64,000 nt of DNA from JAMLHH01 sp037189845 (GTDB lineage Bacteria; Bacteroidota; Bacteroidia; Chitinophagales; JADIYW01). The DNA lies in assembly GCA_037189845.1 (NCBI GenBank), contig JBBCIS010000004.1, positions 183,741 through 247,740 of the forward strand, written 5' to 3'. Made by a program: the position numbers and the translations under genes. The stretch's first letter is position 1, and the number at the start of each line of letters is the position of its first letter. The notes beneath the pieces are model-generated. The model had not been told where the DNA came from and ran no database searches. It worked only from the letters and a program-made list of their open reading frames with translations. Shown here piece after piece: positions 47,569-57,217 of this stretch.

Positions 47569-48351
47569 ATGAGCAAATTTGGTATAATTATTTTAAGCAA
47601 TATTGCTTTAAGACTCTCTCCTTCCCACAGATCTGAAATGGTGTCTCAGGTCCTGTTCGGTGAAACTTTTGTGATCCTGGAGGAAGAAAACGAATGGGTA
47701 AAAATTCAGCTAATTAATGATGGCTATACAGGCTGGATACAAGAGAGTCAGTGGCAAGAGGTAAACCCTGATATTACCAAGAAGTTTCGAATAAACACTT
47801 CGAATCTGGCAAAAGTAGCTTTTGAAAAAAATAAAATACTGATTCCGATAGGTGCTTACGTTTGGAAGAATGGCTCAAAAGATGATTTTCTCTCGAAATT
47901 TAAGTTTTCTAAAAAGTTAAAAAGTACTGAGCCAAACAGTTTCAGCACAGTAAAAGGTATTGTAAAAACAGCAAATATCTTTTTAGGCAGCCCTTATCTT
48001 TGGGGAGGAAAAACGACAATGGGGATAGATTGCTCGGGACTAACTCAGGTAGTTTTTTCTGTCAATGGATACCAGCTCCCAAGAGACGCATATCAGCAAG
48101 CAGAACTGGGATATGAAGTATCTTTAGAAAACACTCAAAAAGGCGACCTGGCTTTTTTTGCAAACGATAGCGGAAAGATTATTCATGTAGGAATTATCCA
48201 CTCCAATAAAAAAGGGAAAGTCAAAATCATTCATTCCAGTGGAGAGGTGAAAATAAACGAGCTGGATTCCGCCGGAATTATCAGCGCAATAGTGGATGAT
48301 GGGAAAAAATATTCTCATCATTTAGCCTATATTAAGAGAGTGATTGACTGA
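47569..48351 (+). CDS. SH3/NlpC-P60 peptidoglycan hydrolase
   Basis: A 260-residue protein with an N-terminal bacterial SH3-like domain (about 5-65, LFGETFVILEEENEWVKIQL) and a C-terminal NlpC/P60 domain (about 125-255). Catalytic residues are visible: Cys in GIDCSGLTQVVF, His in KIIHVGIIHSN, and a third polar residue near IIHSSGEV. NlpC/P60 enzymes cleave D-gamma-Glu-diamino acid bonds of peptidoglycan stem peptides. No signal peptide is seen. It is inserted on the plus strand between the two PKD paralogues and has a convergent neighbour only 4 bp away. Confidence 0.93.
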   Translation: MSKFGIIILSNIALRLSPSHRSEMVSQVLFGETFVILEEENEWVKIQLINDGYTGWIQESQWQEVNPDITKKFRINTSNLAKVAFEKNKILIPIGAYVWKNGSKDDFLSKFKFSKKLKSTEPNSFSTVKGIVKTANIFLGSPYLWGGKTTMGIDCSGLTQVVFSVNGYQLPRDAYQQAELGYEVSLENTQKGDLAFFANDSGKIIHVGIIHSNKKGKVKIIHSSGEVKINELDSAGIISAIVDDGKKYSHHLAYIKRVID

Positions 48352-48355
48352 TCAT

Positions 48356-51300
48356 TTATCTCATCAATGTAATATTGCCTTTTAACAGCTTTGCTCCTCC
48401 GTTAAAACAAACTACATCTATATAATAAACATAGACGCCTGTGTTTACAGGAACTGTATTAAATGTGCCGTCCCAACCTGTTTCGGTATCCAGTGTATCA
48501 AATATCAATTCACCGTAACGATTGAATATTTTCATTGATTTAAGCTGGACAAGATCTCTGTCATACTTAATTCTGAAATGATCATTCAAACCATCAAAAT
48601 TCGGAGAAAAGACATTGGGTATTTCCACCTTTGACCCGGCACAGAAATCAACCACTTCTATCCAGACATCGGATTCATTGGTACAGCCGGCCTCGTTGGT
48701 GACTATTACTTTATAGTTTGTTGTCAGCAAAGGGCTTACTGTAGGGCTGGCACAATTCGTACAGGAAATAAGCTCTGCAGGAGCCCATTGATAAGTTACA
48801 CCAGGCTCTGAAATAGCACTCAAAACCAGGCTCTGACCTTCCGCGATCGTTGTATCTCTGTAAACTTCCAGTTCCGGCTTTAATGAAACCCGAACATATA
48901 CCGGTTGTGAATATTCTTTACATGCACCATTCCTCACATTGACAATATATACGGCATCTTCCTCCGGTAAAAAATCAGGAGATTGATCCTGGCTTACAAC
49001 CTGCTCATCCAGATACCACGTATATTTAAACTCACCAGAATGAATTTCTGAAACTTCAGTTCTCAGATGTATGGAGTCTCCGTAGCACAATACGGTATCC
49101 GGACCGGCAAATGCATCAAAACCATTTACAACTCTAAGGAGCACCGAATCATTGCTCGCACATATACTCGTATCATACCCTATTACTTTAAACCAGGTAT
49201 CTTCCAATGGGCTCACTAATGGTCTTACATCATTCACATTTGGCAGCAATCTTGCCGGTTCCCATCTGAAAACATCGGCCCCCTGGGCGTCTAACCGTAT
49301 TTTATCACCTTTACAAATAACCAATTCTTCCGGCAATTTAATTTCGGGATAAGCAAATACTTTTATTCCTACACTATCTTTATCGTTACATCCCAGTTCT
49401 GTCTCTACAGTAAGCGTAGCAAATACAATGCTGGTAGAATCTACTGTAAAGCTTTGACTGACAGAGATATCGTTGCTTTTATTGCCATTGCCAAACTCCC
49501 ACCATCTGGAAACTATCGGAGCGTAAATATTCTCTTCTGTTTTATCAGTGAATTCTACTTCTCCGCCTGTACATATGCCGACCTTAGAATGATCAATTTT
49601 CACTTTTGCTCCGGATAGAATAATGGTATCATAATACAACTGTACCACACACCCCAAACCATCATCCAGCATTAAGCTGGGAATTGCAATTCCCGGATCT
49701 GTATAGATGTGGCTGACGGTATCTATCATTTTAGTATCCAGCTTTCCGATTCCTGTACCAAAATCCCAGAAATTTATTTTAGAATCAACAAATTCTGCCT
49801 CAAACTTTACTTCAAGCGGTATACAACCTTCTGTAGGTGTAAAACTTAATTTTCCTCTGGGGCCTTTTACTTCGACAAAATCACTTTTGACTATCGTATC
49901 TTTACATCCTCTAAAATCTTCCAGGATCAGACTCACATCAAAAACTCCGGATTGGGCATAAATATTTACCGGAACTCTATTTGTATCCAGACTTTGGTTA
50001 CCGTCGCCAAAATCCCAATGTGCATATTTGTAAGAAATATTAGAAGGGAGTATCTGGAAAGATGTTACAAGCTCCGGACAGGATTTGAATCTCGGAAAAC
50101 CATCAAAATCATATTCATAGTTTTTTACCGTCAGATAAGTGGGTTTTATAATGGAATCTTTACAATTGTTGGCATCAACAACCACTAATTTCACATCATA
50201 AACTCCTTCCTGATTAAAAACTATTTGCGGATGCTCATCAGTAGACGATGCTACTCCGTTACTAAAACTCCACAAATATTGAGCATCTACTCCTTTTGAT
50301 AAATTTTTAAATGCAAAACTCACGCCCGTACAAATAGTAGTCAGGTCAGTAGTAAAATCTGCAACAGGAACATAAATCGGAATTACCTTAATAACAGTAT
50401 CCTTACATCCAACTTCATCAGTTGCAATCAAACGTATATCAACATCATTATTACTGGTAAATGTATATGCAAGGTTTTGATCTGTTGATTTTTTCTGCCC
50501 TCCCAGATCCCAGTTCCATGCAACAATTTTCGAATGGTCCGAGCTCGTCTTGTCTTCAAAAGATACATTAATAGGTGCACATCCTCCCGATGGAGTATGG
50601 CTGAAATCAGCCTCTACTTTTACTACTGTCACAATTTCCGGAAAAAAATAATTTTCCTGGCATCCATCATTTCTTGTTGCCACTAACCTGATATCATAGA
50701 CTCCAGGTTGATTATACTTGAACGCAACATTTTTTCCGGTTAAAACTGTATCATTAAATGTCCAGGTCAATGTCTTATATTCACTTAAAGCAACACTAAA
50801 ATTTGCAGTATAAGGAAGACAGCCTATCTGGGGCTGAAGTTGTATGTTGTTATCTTTTGTCCCGTATTTCACTTCTGTTATAACTGAATCTTTACATTTT
50901 GTAATATCATTTTCTACATATAGCTTCACTTTATACGTCCCTGTATCTGCAAATACGTGATTAACAGCTGCTGCATTAGACACCAAGCTTTTTCCATCTC
51001 CAAAATCCCATCTGGAATATGAATTCCCAAGTGATTTATTAGAGAATCTGAATTCTCCGGAATTACATAGTTTAGAAACCGCAATACCAGCTTGCGGGTT
51101 GAGCACCTGAACTTTTACTACTTCAACTGAGTCTGTACAACCAAGCTTTTCCGCAACTACTGATACCTGAAAGAATCCAACATCGCTATATTCGTAACTT
51201 ATTTTTTCACCTTCTCTTTCTTGTCCGTCTCCCAAATGCCATGTATAAATAACTCCGTCCGAAGGATTCTGTATAGTACCGCCCACCCCTTCTTTTACAC

Positions 51301-52942
51301 AAACAGTAGTAGGCGTAAATGAAGCATTAAACGGATTGAGCTTTCCGGCCATTACTGTTTGAGAAATTGTCTGAGAAGGACAATTTCCATCAAACTCCAC
51401 TAAAGCAAGGAGATTCATGGTGCCTTCCTGTAAAAGAGTTACATCCGGGGGATTGAATCCGTTATATGTATTTCCATTGGGATAAGTCCATGTAATATCT
51501 TTTATTTGCCCCGCTCCGATCTTATTCAAAGTAATAGCACTGGAAAACGGAACACAACCATTCTCTGATGACAAGCCTATGCTGAGTATGGGCTTTTCTA
51601 TTTTAATTAAATTTTTTTTGAGAATTGTATCCGAACAGCCGAATTCATTTGTTGCGATATACTGCACATTATATAATCCGTCTTTGGTAAAAACAACAGA
51701 TGGATTTGCAGTATTTACACCGGCTACTCCATTAGAGAAAGTCCACCTGTGCATTGTCGCATCAGGTGTTGCATTCTGAAAGTTTATTGTTACCGGTCCA
51801 GTACAAATTTCTGTTTGATCTAATGTAAACTCTGCAACAGGTCTTGAAGAAACATTGATTGTATCCCATACAACTATTGAGCAACCTGATTCATCAGAAG
51901 CGGTCAGTTTTACAATATACTTTCCTGCTGTAGATAATACTACAGAACCAGATGGTGCGTTGTATAAGTTTCCTGCTATTTCCCAGGCATATTTTGAAAT
52001 ATGAAAATTTGAATTAACGCTATACGCATATGTAAAAGGCGCACACCCGATTTTAGAGTCTGAGATTACAGCAGCTTCATAAACCTCTTCATTTATTGTA
52101 ATATTTTTCGTGAGCTTATTGCTGCAACCATAATTATTAGTTACGGTTAATGAAACAGGATACGTTTTCTCCTCAAGAAAATTACCGGAGGGCTTTGAAG
52201 AAGTTGAAACAGAATTATTTCCAAAATCCCATTTCAAAGAATACGGATAATCACTTTTAATATTTTCCGTAAAATTCACCTTCAAAGGTAATTTACATGT
52301 CAGTGTATCTGAATATGTAAAATCTATGGCCGGTTGTTGTGTAGCAATAATATAATTGTCTTTCACAATTGTACCCTTACAACCTTTCTCATCAACAACA
52401 ATTAAAGTGACATTGTTTTTAGATTCTGATTTAAAAATATTTGTCGGATTTTCTAATAAACTCCCTGTTCCATCCCCGAAATTCCACACCCAGCTTACAA
52501 TTTTATTTTTCACAACTGTAGTGGAATCATAAAACTTCACATCTAACGGCACACACCCTGAATGTACATCCGCATAAAAATTTGCCTTGGGATTATCGAA
52601 TACCACTACCTTCTGAGTAGTGGAATATTCTATTCCATTTTCGATAATAGTTAAAATAACCTGATACTCTCCGGGTTGAGTAAATGCTGCCTGAGTAAAT
52701 ATTTTCTCAGTAGACTGGTTTCCGTTACCAAACTGCCATTTTACAGAAACCTTAGACGTATCTGCTATAGACAGATTCATGAAATCAACTATCAGTGGGA
52801 CACAACCCTCAGTCTTAGAAACAGAAAAAACAGGTAAAATTTGCGAGTAAAGCGGCGCAACTGCCAATATTAACATTAAAAATAATGCTAGTACTCCTCT
52901 ATAAAAGTAGTAATTCCCAGAAAGATATTTTCCCATAATCAT
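48356..52942 (-). CDS. giant PKD-repeat T9SS type B cargo protein (copy 2)
   Basis: A 1528-residue paralogue of the protein at 42896-47467. Signal peptide: residues 1-34 (LALFLMLILAVAPLYS). PKD-like repeats with loops such as SVKWQFGNGNQS and SRWDFGDGKSLVSN run throughout. The same type B sorting domain closes it: VFSPNFDGLNDHFRIKYD, IFNRYGELIFDT, WDGTFNTVPVNTGVYVYY. Shared late regions such as VICKGDKIRLDAQG and LLTTNYKVIVTNEAGC versus the other copy indicate duplication. No PorP/SprF gene follows this copy directly; it ends 4 bp from the NlpC/P60 gene. Confidence 0.92.
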   Translation of the reverse strand: MIMGKYLSGNYYFYRGVLALFLMLILAVAPLYSQILPVFSVSKTEGCVPLIVDFMNLSIADTSKVSVKWQFGNGNQSTEKIFTQAAFTQPGEYQVILTIIENGIEYSTTQKVVVFDNPKANFYADVHSGCVPLDVKFYDSTTVVKNKIVSWVWNFGDGTGSLLENPTNIFKSESKNNVTLIVVDEKGCKGTIVKDNYIIATQQPAIDFTYSDTLTCKLPLKVNFTENIKSDYPYSLKWDFGNNSVSTSSKPSGNFLEEKTYPVSLTVTNNYGCSNKLTKNITINEEVYEAAVISDSKIGCAPFTYAYSVNSNFHISKYAWEIAGNLYNAPSGSVVLSTAGKYIVKLTASDESGCSIVVWDTINVSSRPVAEFTLDQTEICTGPVTINFQNATPDATMHRWTFSNGVAGVNTANPSVVFTKDGLYNVQYIATNEFGCSDTILKKNLIKIEKPILSIGLSSENGCVPFSSAITLNKIGAGQIKDITWTYPNGNTYNGFNPPDVTLLQEGTMNLLALVEFDGNCPSQTISQTVMAGKLNPFNASFTPTTVCVKEGVGGTIQNPSDGVIYTWHLGDGQEREGEKISYEYSDVGFFQVSVVAEKLGCTDSVEVVKVQVLNPQAGIAVSKLCNSGEFRFSNKSLGNSYSRWDFGDGKSLVSNAAAVNHVFADTGTYKVKLYVENDITKCKDSVITEVKYGTKDNNIQLQPQIGCLPYTANFSVALSEYKTLTWTFNDTVLTGKNVAFKYNQPGVYDIRLVATRNDGCQENYFFPEIVTVVKVEADFSHTPSGGCAPINVSFEDKTSSDHSKIVAWNWDLGGQKKSTDQNLAYTFTSNNDVDIRLIATDEVGCKDTVIKVIPIYVPVADFTTDLTTICTGVSFAFKNLSKGVDAQYLWSFSNGVASSTDEHPQIVFNQEGVYDVKLVVVDANNCKDSIIKPTYLTVKNYEYDFDGFPRFKSCPELVTSFQILPSNISYKYAHWDFGDGNQSLDTNRVPVNIYAQSGVFDVSLILEDFRGCKDTIVKSDFVEVKGPRGKLSFTPTEGCIPLEVKFEAEFVDSKINFWDFGTGIGKLDTKMIDTVSHIYTDPGIAIPSLMLDDGLGCVVQLYYDTIILSGAKVKIDHSKVGICTGGEVEFTDKTEENIYAPIVSRWWEFGNGNKSNDISVSQSFTVDSTSIVFATLTVETELGCNDKDSVGIKVFAYPEIKLPEELVICKGDKIRLDAQGADVFRWEPARLLPNVNDVRPLVSPLEDTWFKVIGYDTSICASNDSVLLRVVNGFDAFAGPDTVLCYGDSIHLRTEVSEIHSGEFKYTWYLDEQVVSQDQSPDFLPEEDAVYIVNVRNGACKEYSQPVYVRVSLKPELEVYRDTTIAEGQSLVLSAISEPGVTYQWAPAELISCTNCASPTVSPLLTTNYKVIVTNEAGCTNESDVWIEVVDFCAGSKVEIPNVFSPNFDGLNDHFRIKYDRDLVQLKSMKIFNRYGELIFDTLDTETGWDGTFNTVPVNTGVYVYYIDVVCFNGGAKLLKGNITLMR

Positions 52943-53181
52943 TCATCTTTCCTCTTTTAAAGCCTCCCTACAACCCTTTAAATATCTGAAAAATAAATTG
53001 TTAATTTATCTATCAGACAGAAAAAATTTAAAAATACATCAATTGTTATTACTCCCTGCTCAAAAGGACATTTCTCATATATTCATTATAATTTTTAAGT
53101 AAGCTCACATTTTTTCATTCCTATAACCTGCCCTCATGCATACAAATAGCTATATTCATGTTTCGTTTTTAATTTATTATC

Positions 53182-54684
53182 ATGAAAATCCTATCAGCAC
53201 CTCAAATAAGACAAGCTGATCAATATACTATCGCCAATGAGCCCATTCCTTCTATTTTACTGATGGAAAGAGCTGCTCACAAAGTGGTAGAAATACTGGT
53301 CAATGAATTTCAGTCCACTCAAAGAATCAAGCACATTTTTTGCGGAACAGGAAATAACGGTGGTGACGGATTAGCTGTAGCCAGATTGCTGTACAATCAG
53401 CAGCATCAGGTGAAAGTGTATCTTCTGGAGGGAAATCCTTCAAAAGATTATGCAACCAATCTTCAAAAGCTGAAAGATATTCCACAGATTGAAATAGTAA
53501 AGCTGAAGAATGCTGAGCAGCTGCCTGAATTCCACCCTTCAGATATTATTATAGATGCTATCTTCGGGACCGGACTCAATAAGCCTCTGGAAGGTAATCT
53601 GAAACAAATCGTAGAGCACCTAAATCAGGTGGATGTCACAAAGATTGCAATAGATATTCCCAGCGGACTATTTGCAGATAAAACCAATGGGGATGACACT
53701 GTAGTTTTCAAAGCCCACCGGGTCTATACTTTTCATGCCCCTAAGCTGGCTTTTTTGCTTCCGGAAAACGGGCAGCATGTCAATACATTTAAAGTGCTGG
53801 ATATTAAGCTGGCACCGGAATTTACAGAATCTACCGACAGCCGGAATTACTATCTGGAGAAAAAGGACATTAAAGAAAGATATTTGCCAAGGAAAAAATT
53901 TTCACACAAAGGCACTTATGGTCACACGCTGCTCATAGCCGGTTCCAAAGGAAAAATGGGAGCAGCAGTTTTAGCAGCCAGAGCAGCATTGAGAGCAGGT
54001 ACAGGGCTACTGACCACTCATATTCCGGAGGAAGCTTTATCTATCATGCAGAATTCTGTACCCGAAGCCATGTGCAGCATTGACACACACGGAGGGGCAT
54101 GGTCGGAATTACCTGACACTAAAGGCAAGACATTAGGCGTTGGTCCCGGAATTGGCACGTCTGTTACCACACAGGCGATTTTCAGACAATTGCTGTTAAC
54201 GGAATCTCGACCTATGGTAATAGATGCAGATGCTATCAATCTCATCAGCTTTGACAACACCATGCTACGCCTGGTTCCTGTCAACAGTATTCTTACCCCG
54301 CATCCCAGGGAATTTGATCGTCTGGTGGAAGGCTGGGACAATGATTTTGATCGTTTGGAAATTCAAAGACAATTTTCTGTCAAGCATCAGGTCATCGTAG
54401 TATTAAAAGGCGCCCATACCAGCATCAGCGATACAAAAGGAAATATTTATTTCAATTCTACCGGAAATAATGGCATGGCCACAGGCGGTTCGGGAGATGT
54501 CCTGACAGGAATTATCACATCATTGCTGGCACAGGGATATGCTTCTGTCGATGCCGCTGTGATAGGTGTATATCTCCATGGTCTGGCAGGTAATATTGCC
54601 TTAGAAGAAGAATCCAAAGAATCTTTGATCGCTTCTGATATTATCAAGAATCTCGGTAAAGCTTTTAAATCCATTAAAATATGA
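53182..54684 (+). CDS. nnr: bifunctional NAD(P)H-hydrate repair enzyme
   Basis: A 500-residue fusion that repairs damaged NADHX and NADPHX. The N-terminal epimerase (YjeF_N, about 1-215) has FCGTGNNGGDGLAVARLL, DAIFGTGLNKPLEG and the Asp-rich PSGLFADKTNGDD. The C-terminal ADP/ATP-dependent dehydratase (about 230-500) has GVGPGIGTS, DADAINLI, LTPHPREFDRL, KGAHTSI and TGGSGDVLTGIITSLLAQG. Its stop overlaps the start of the sirtuin gene by 4 bp (ATGATGG), so the two are translationally coupled. Confidence 0.96.
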   Translation: MKILSAPQIRQADQYTIANEPIPSILLMERAAHKVVEILVNEFQSTQRIKHIFCGTGNNGGDGLAVARLLYNQQHQVKVYLLEGNPSKDYATNLQKLKDIPQIEIVKLKNAEQLPEFHPSDIIIDAIFGTGLNKPLEGNLKQIVEHLNQVDVTKIAIDIPSGLFADKTNGDDTVVFKAHRVYTFHAPKLAFLLPENGQHVNTFKVLDIKLAPEFTESTDSRNYYLEKKDIKERYLPRKKFSHKGTYGHTLLIAGSKGKMGAAVLAARAALRAGTGLLTTHIPEEALSIMQNSVPEAMCSIDTHGGAWSELPDTKGKTLGVGPGIGTSVTTQAIFRQLLLTESRPMVIDADAINLISFDNTMLRLVPVNSILTPHPREFDRLVEGWDNDFDRLEIQRQFSVKHQVIVVLKGAHTSISDTKGNIYFNSTGNNGMATGGSGDVLTGIITSLLAQGYASVDAAVIGVYLHGLAGNIALEEESKESLIASDIIKNLGKAFKSIKI

Positions 54685-55373
54685 TGGATAAGCAAAGAAT
54701 TGTGGTGTTAACGGGTGCCGGTATCAGTGCAGAAAGTGGTATCAGTACGTTCAGAGATGCCAATGGCCTATGGGAGAATCATAGCATCTACGATGTGGCC
54801 ACTCCGGAAGGGTTTCAGAAGAACCCGGCACTGGTGCATGATTTTTACAATCAGAGAAGAAGGCAGCTGCTTCAATGTGAGCCTAACACCGGCCATCTTG
54901 CTTTAGCAGAGCTGGAGAAAAGCTTTGATGTACATATTATCACTCAGAATGTGGATGATTTACATGAACGTGCAGGCAGCTCAAAAATCACACATCTTCA
55001 CGGTGAATTAAGAAAAGTAAGAAGTACTGTCAACCGGAATCTGATATTAGATTGGGATAACGATCTATCCATTGAAGATAAAGGACCTGACGGACATCCG
55101 TTAAGACCGCACATTGTGTGGTTTGGAGAAGATGTTCCCAAAATAGAAGAAGCTGTCGAGATCACCCGAAAAGCTGATATACTGGTAGTGATCGGCACTT
55201 CATTACAAGTCTATCCTGCTGCCGGACTAATCCAATATACAGATTTTGATGTCCCCAGATATCTGATTGATCCTAATGCAGGCAGCATTTCCTCTACGTT
55301 TGCATTTGAAGTTATTGCTGAAAACGCAAGCACCGGAGTTCCTCTATTCGTCAAAAAAATCTTACATGGATAA
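54681..55373 (+). CDS. Sir2-family NAD-dependent deacylase
   Basis: A 230-residue sirtuin that consumes NAD to remove acyl groups from lysines. Motifs: VLTGAGISAESGISTFRD, TQNVDDLHERAG, THLHGELRK, HIVWFGEDVP and VVIGTSLQVYPAAGL. A YNQR sequence (Y-x2-R) resembles the succinyl-preferring class III type. The usual four-cysteine zinc ribbon between HGEL and VWFGE is absent; no cysteine is present there. It overlaps the upstream repair enzyme by 4 bp and the downstream NUDIX gene by 8 bp. Confidence 0.95.
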   Translation: MMDKQRIVVLTGAGISAESGISTFRDANGLWENHSIYDVATPEGFQKNPALVHDFYNQRRRQLLQCEPNTGHLALAELEKSFDVHIITQNVDDLHERAGSSKITHLHGELRKVRSTVNRNLILDWDNDLSIEDKGPDGHPLRPHIVWFGEDVPKIEEAVEITRKADILVVIGTSLQVYPAAGLIQYTDFDVPRYLIDPNAGSISSTFAFEVIAENASTGVPLFVKKILHG

Positions 55374-55923
55374 ACAAGAAAACCCTTGGGAAACGATTCG
55401 TATTACTGAAGTGTATGACAATCCATGGATAACGCTCACTCATGAAGATGTGATTATTCCCAGTGGGAAAGCCGGTATTTATGGTAAGGTACATTTCAAG
55501 AATTATGCAGTAGGCATCATTCCCATCGATGAAGACAATAATACCTGGCTGGTAGGCCAATACAGATATACGCTCAATGAATACAGCTGGGAAATACCTG
55601 AAGGCGGAGCATTGATACCGCAGGATCCTTTAGACGCTGCAAAAAAAGAATTGGCAGAAGAAGTGGGACTGGCGGCAAAAAACTGGAAATTGATTGCTAA
55701 ATTACATAATTCAAACTCTGTCACTGATGAGACTGCGTTTATCTACGTGGCAAGAGATTTGTCAGAGACTTTTGCGGAACCGGATGAGACAGAGGTCATT
55801 GAAAGAAAAAAACTTCCCTTAACAGAAGCTATTCAAATGGTTCTTGACGGTCAGATCACCGATAGCATGTCGGTAGCCGGGCTTTTGAAGCTTCATATTT
55901 TAGAACATCAAAAAAATAAATAG
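55366..55923 (+). CDS. ADP-sugar-type NUDIX hydrolase
   Basis: A 185-residue Nudix enzyme. The box is EIPEGGALIPQDPLDAAKKE then LAEEVGL, with Asp in place of the first Glu and Lys for the Arg. The upstream strand WLVGQYRYTLNEYSWEIPEG is typical of ADP-ribose/ADP-sugar pyrophosphatases. It would hydrolyse ADP-ribose or O-acyl-ADP-ribose, the product of the adjacent sirtuin; that link is inference. The start at ATG 55366 overlaps the sirtuin's last codons (CATGGATAA). The frame opens much earlier (55267) but inside the sirtuin gene. Confidence 0.88.
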   Translation: MDKQENPWETIRITEVYDNPWITLTHEDVIIPSGKAGIYGKVHFKNYAVGIIPIDEDNNTWLVGQYRYTLNEYSWEIPEGGALIPQDPLDAAKKELAEEVGLAAKNWKLIAKLHNSNSVTDETAFIYVARDLSETFAEPDETEVIERKKLPLTEAIQMVLDGQITDSMSVAGLLKLHILEHQKNK

Positions 55924-55924
55924 A

Positions 55925-56407
55925 TTGGAAAAAAAGTCATTAAAAATAGATTATACTTTAGCGAAAAGTGCTGATGAATGTAACATGTCAGAAAAAGCTT
56001 TATTATTAGCAGCAGAAAGAGCTACAAAAAACAGCCATTCTCCATATTCTAAATTTAGAGTAGGCGCGGCCTTATTGCTGGAAGACGGGACTGTCATTGA
56101 AGGAAGCAATCAGGAAAACGCTTCTTTCCCTGTAGGATTTTGTGCTGAAAGAACAGCTTTATCAGCAAAAGCATCTATTGCTCCTAAGAAAAAAATCAAA
56201 GCAATTGCAATAAGGGTAAGAAGTGAAATCAAAAAAGTACAACAACCTGCAGCTCCTTGTGGAATCTGCCGTCAGGTATTGCTGGAGTCTGAAGATATTC
56301 AAAAACAAAACATCCGCGTCATCATGCAGGGCGAATCAGGCCCGGTGCTTATTTTTGAATCTGTCAAAGATTTAGTGCCTTTTTATTTTGGTGCGAGTGA
56401 TTTCTAA
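55925..56407 (+). CDS. cdd: cytidine deaminase
   Basis: Deaminates cytidine and deoxycytidine to uridine forms in pyrimidine salvage. The 160-residue protein has the zinc motifs FCAERTAL and APCGICRQVLLE, and the substrate strand YSKFRVGAALLLEDG. The frame begins with a TTG at 55925, 1 nt after the NUDIX stop, and is taken as start because no ATG precedes the domain's conserved N-terminal extension; an internal ATG at 55985 would shorten that extension. It ends the tight operon nnr-sir2-nudix-cdd. Confidence 0.92.
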   Translation: MEKKSLKIDYTLAKSADECNMSEKALLLAAERATKNSHSPYSKFRVGAALLLEDGTVIEGSNQENASFPVGFCAERTALSAKASIAPKKKIKAIAIRVRSEIKKVQQPAAPCGICRQVLLESEDIQKQNIRVIMQGESGPVLIFESVKDLVPFYFGASDF

Positions 56408-56585
56408 ACATTTTTTCATTTCCTAACATCAACTGTTCTTGAATTATCTTTTGGGTAATTTCTAAAAATTTAATTGCTCGCTATCACAGAAATATTAGCC
56501 GAAAATTAGGAGCTAAAATCGTATAAAAGCATTTTTCTATTTTAGAGCTTCCATAAACATATGCTGTTAATACAAATAGAATCAC

Positions 56586-57086
56586 ATGCAAGCTGAAAAA
56601 TATATTTCTAATGACCCGAATGAGATTATTGCTTTAAAGATGCCGGCTCATAGAGAAATTTTCTTATCAAAGATAATGCTAATTATATTGTTCGTAGCTT
56701 TTTTCAAAGATTTCGAATCCAATAAAAATGAACCAATCGTATGGATATTTGCTATTTCATTCGTAGCTATTTTCCTTGTGATATCCAGTATAACAAGTAA
56801 GAAAATCCAATTTATCATCAATAAAAAAGGATTTTGGACTAAGAAGCATAATTTCATTTCATGGGAAGATGTTTGGTATTACTCCATTAAAGAGCAAGAT
56901 TTCACAAGAAGTGGCCACAATTCTTTTTATGAATTGCAATTTAAGCTTAAAGAAAAACAAATAGTTATCACTATCAAATTTGAAAACATCAACTGTAAAA
57001 TCGAAGACATTCAAAGAAGTCTAAGTATATACACTAAATCTTTTAACATACATGATTTAGGTTACGAAAAAGAAAGGCATTGGTAG
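56586..57086 (+). CDS. membrane protein with PH-like domain
   Basis: A 166-residue protein with two hydrophobic segments at about residues 30-41 and 52-70, followed by a beta-rich cytoplasmic part (QFIINKKGFWTKKHNF, ISWEDVWYYSI) that resembles the bacterial PH-like (YdbS/bPH) domain. No function is known. Its stop overlaps a later frame that opens at 57080, but that frame's real gene starts at 57218. Confidence 0.6.
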   Translation: MQAEKYISNDPNEIIALKMPAHREIFLSKIMLIILFVAFFKDFESNKNEPIVWIFAISFVAIFLVISSITSKKIQFIINKKGFWTKKHNFISWEDVWYYSIKEQDFTRSGHNSFYELQFKLKEKQIVITIKFENINCKIEDIQRSLSIYTKSFNIHDLGYEKERHW

Positions 57087-57217
57087 TATTCAATACTTAC
57101 ATCACCATTCATATTTCTACATATCAACAACGTTCAAAATTGTTGATTTTCTTTGTTTTTCATATAGATACATTTTTATCAGAAAAAAGTAAATTGTGCG
57201 CTGATAGACAAAAATAT

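Noticed and set aside
53735..53938. 67-codon frame inside the NAD(P)HX repair gene
   Set aside because: Shadow frame within a highly conserved enzyme.
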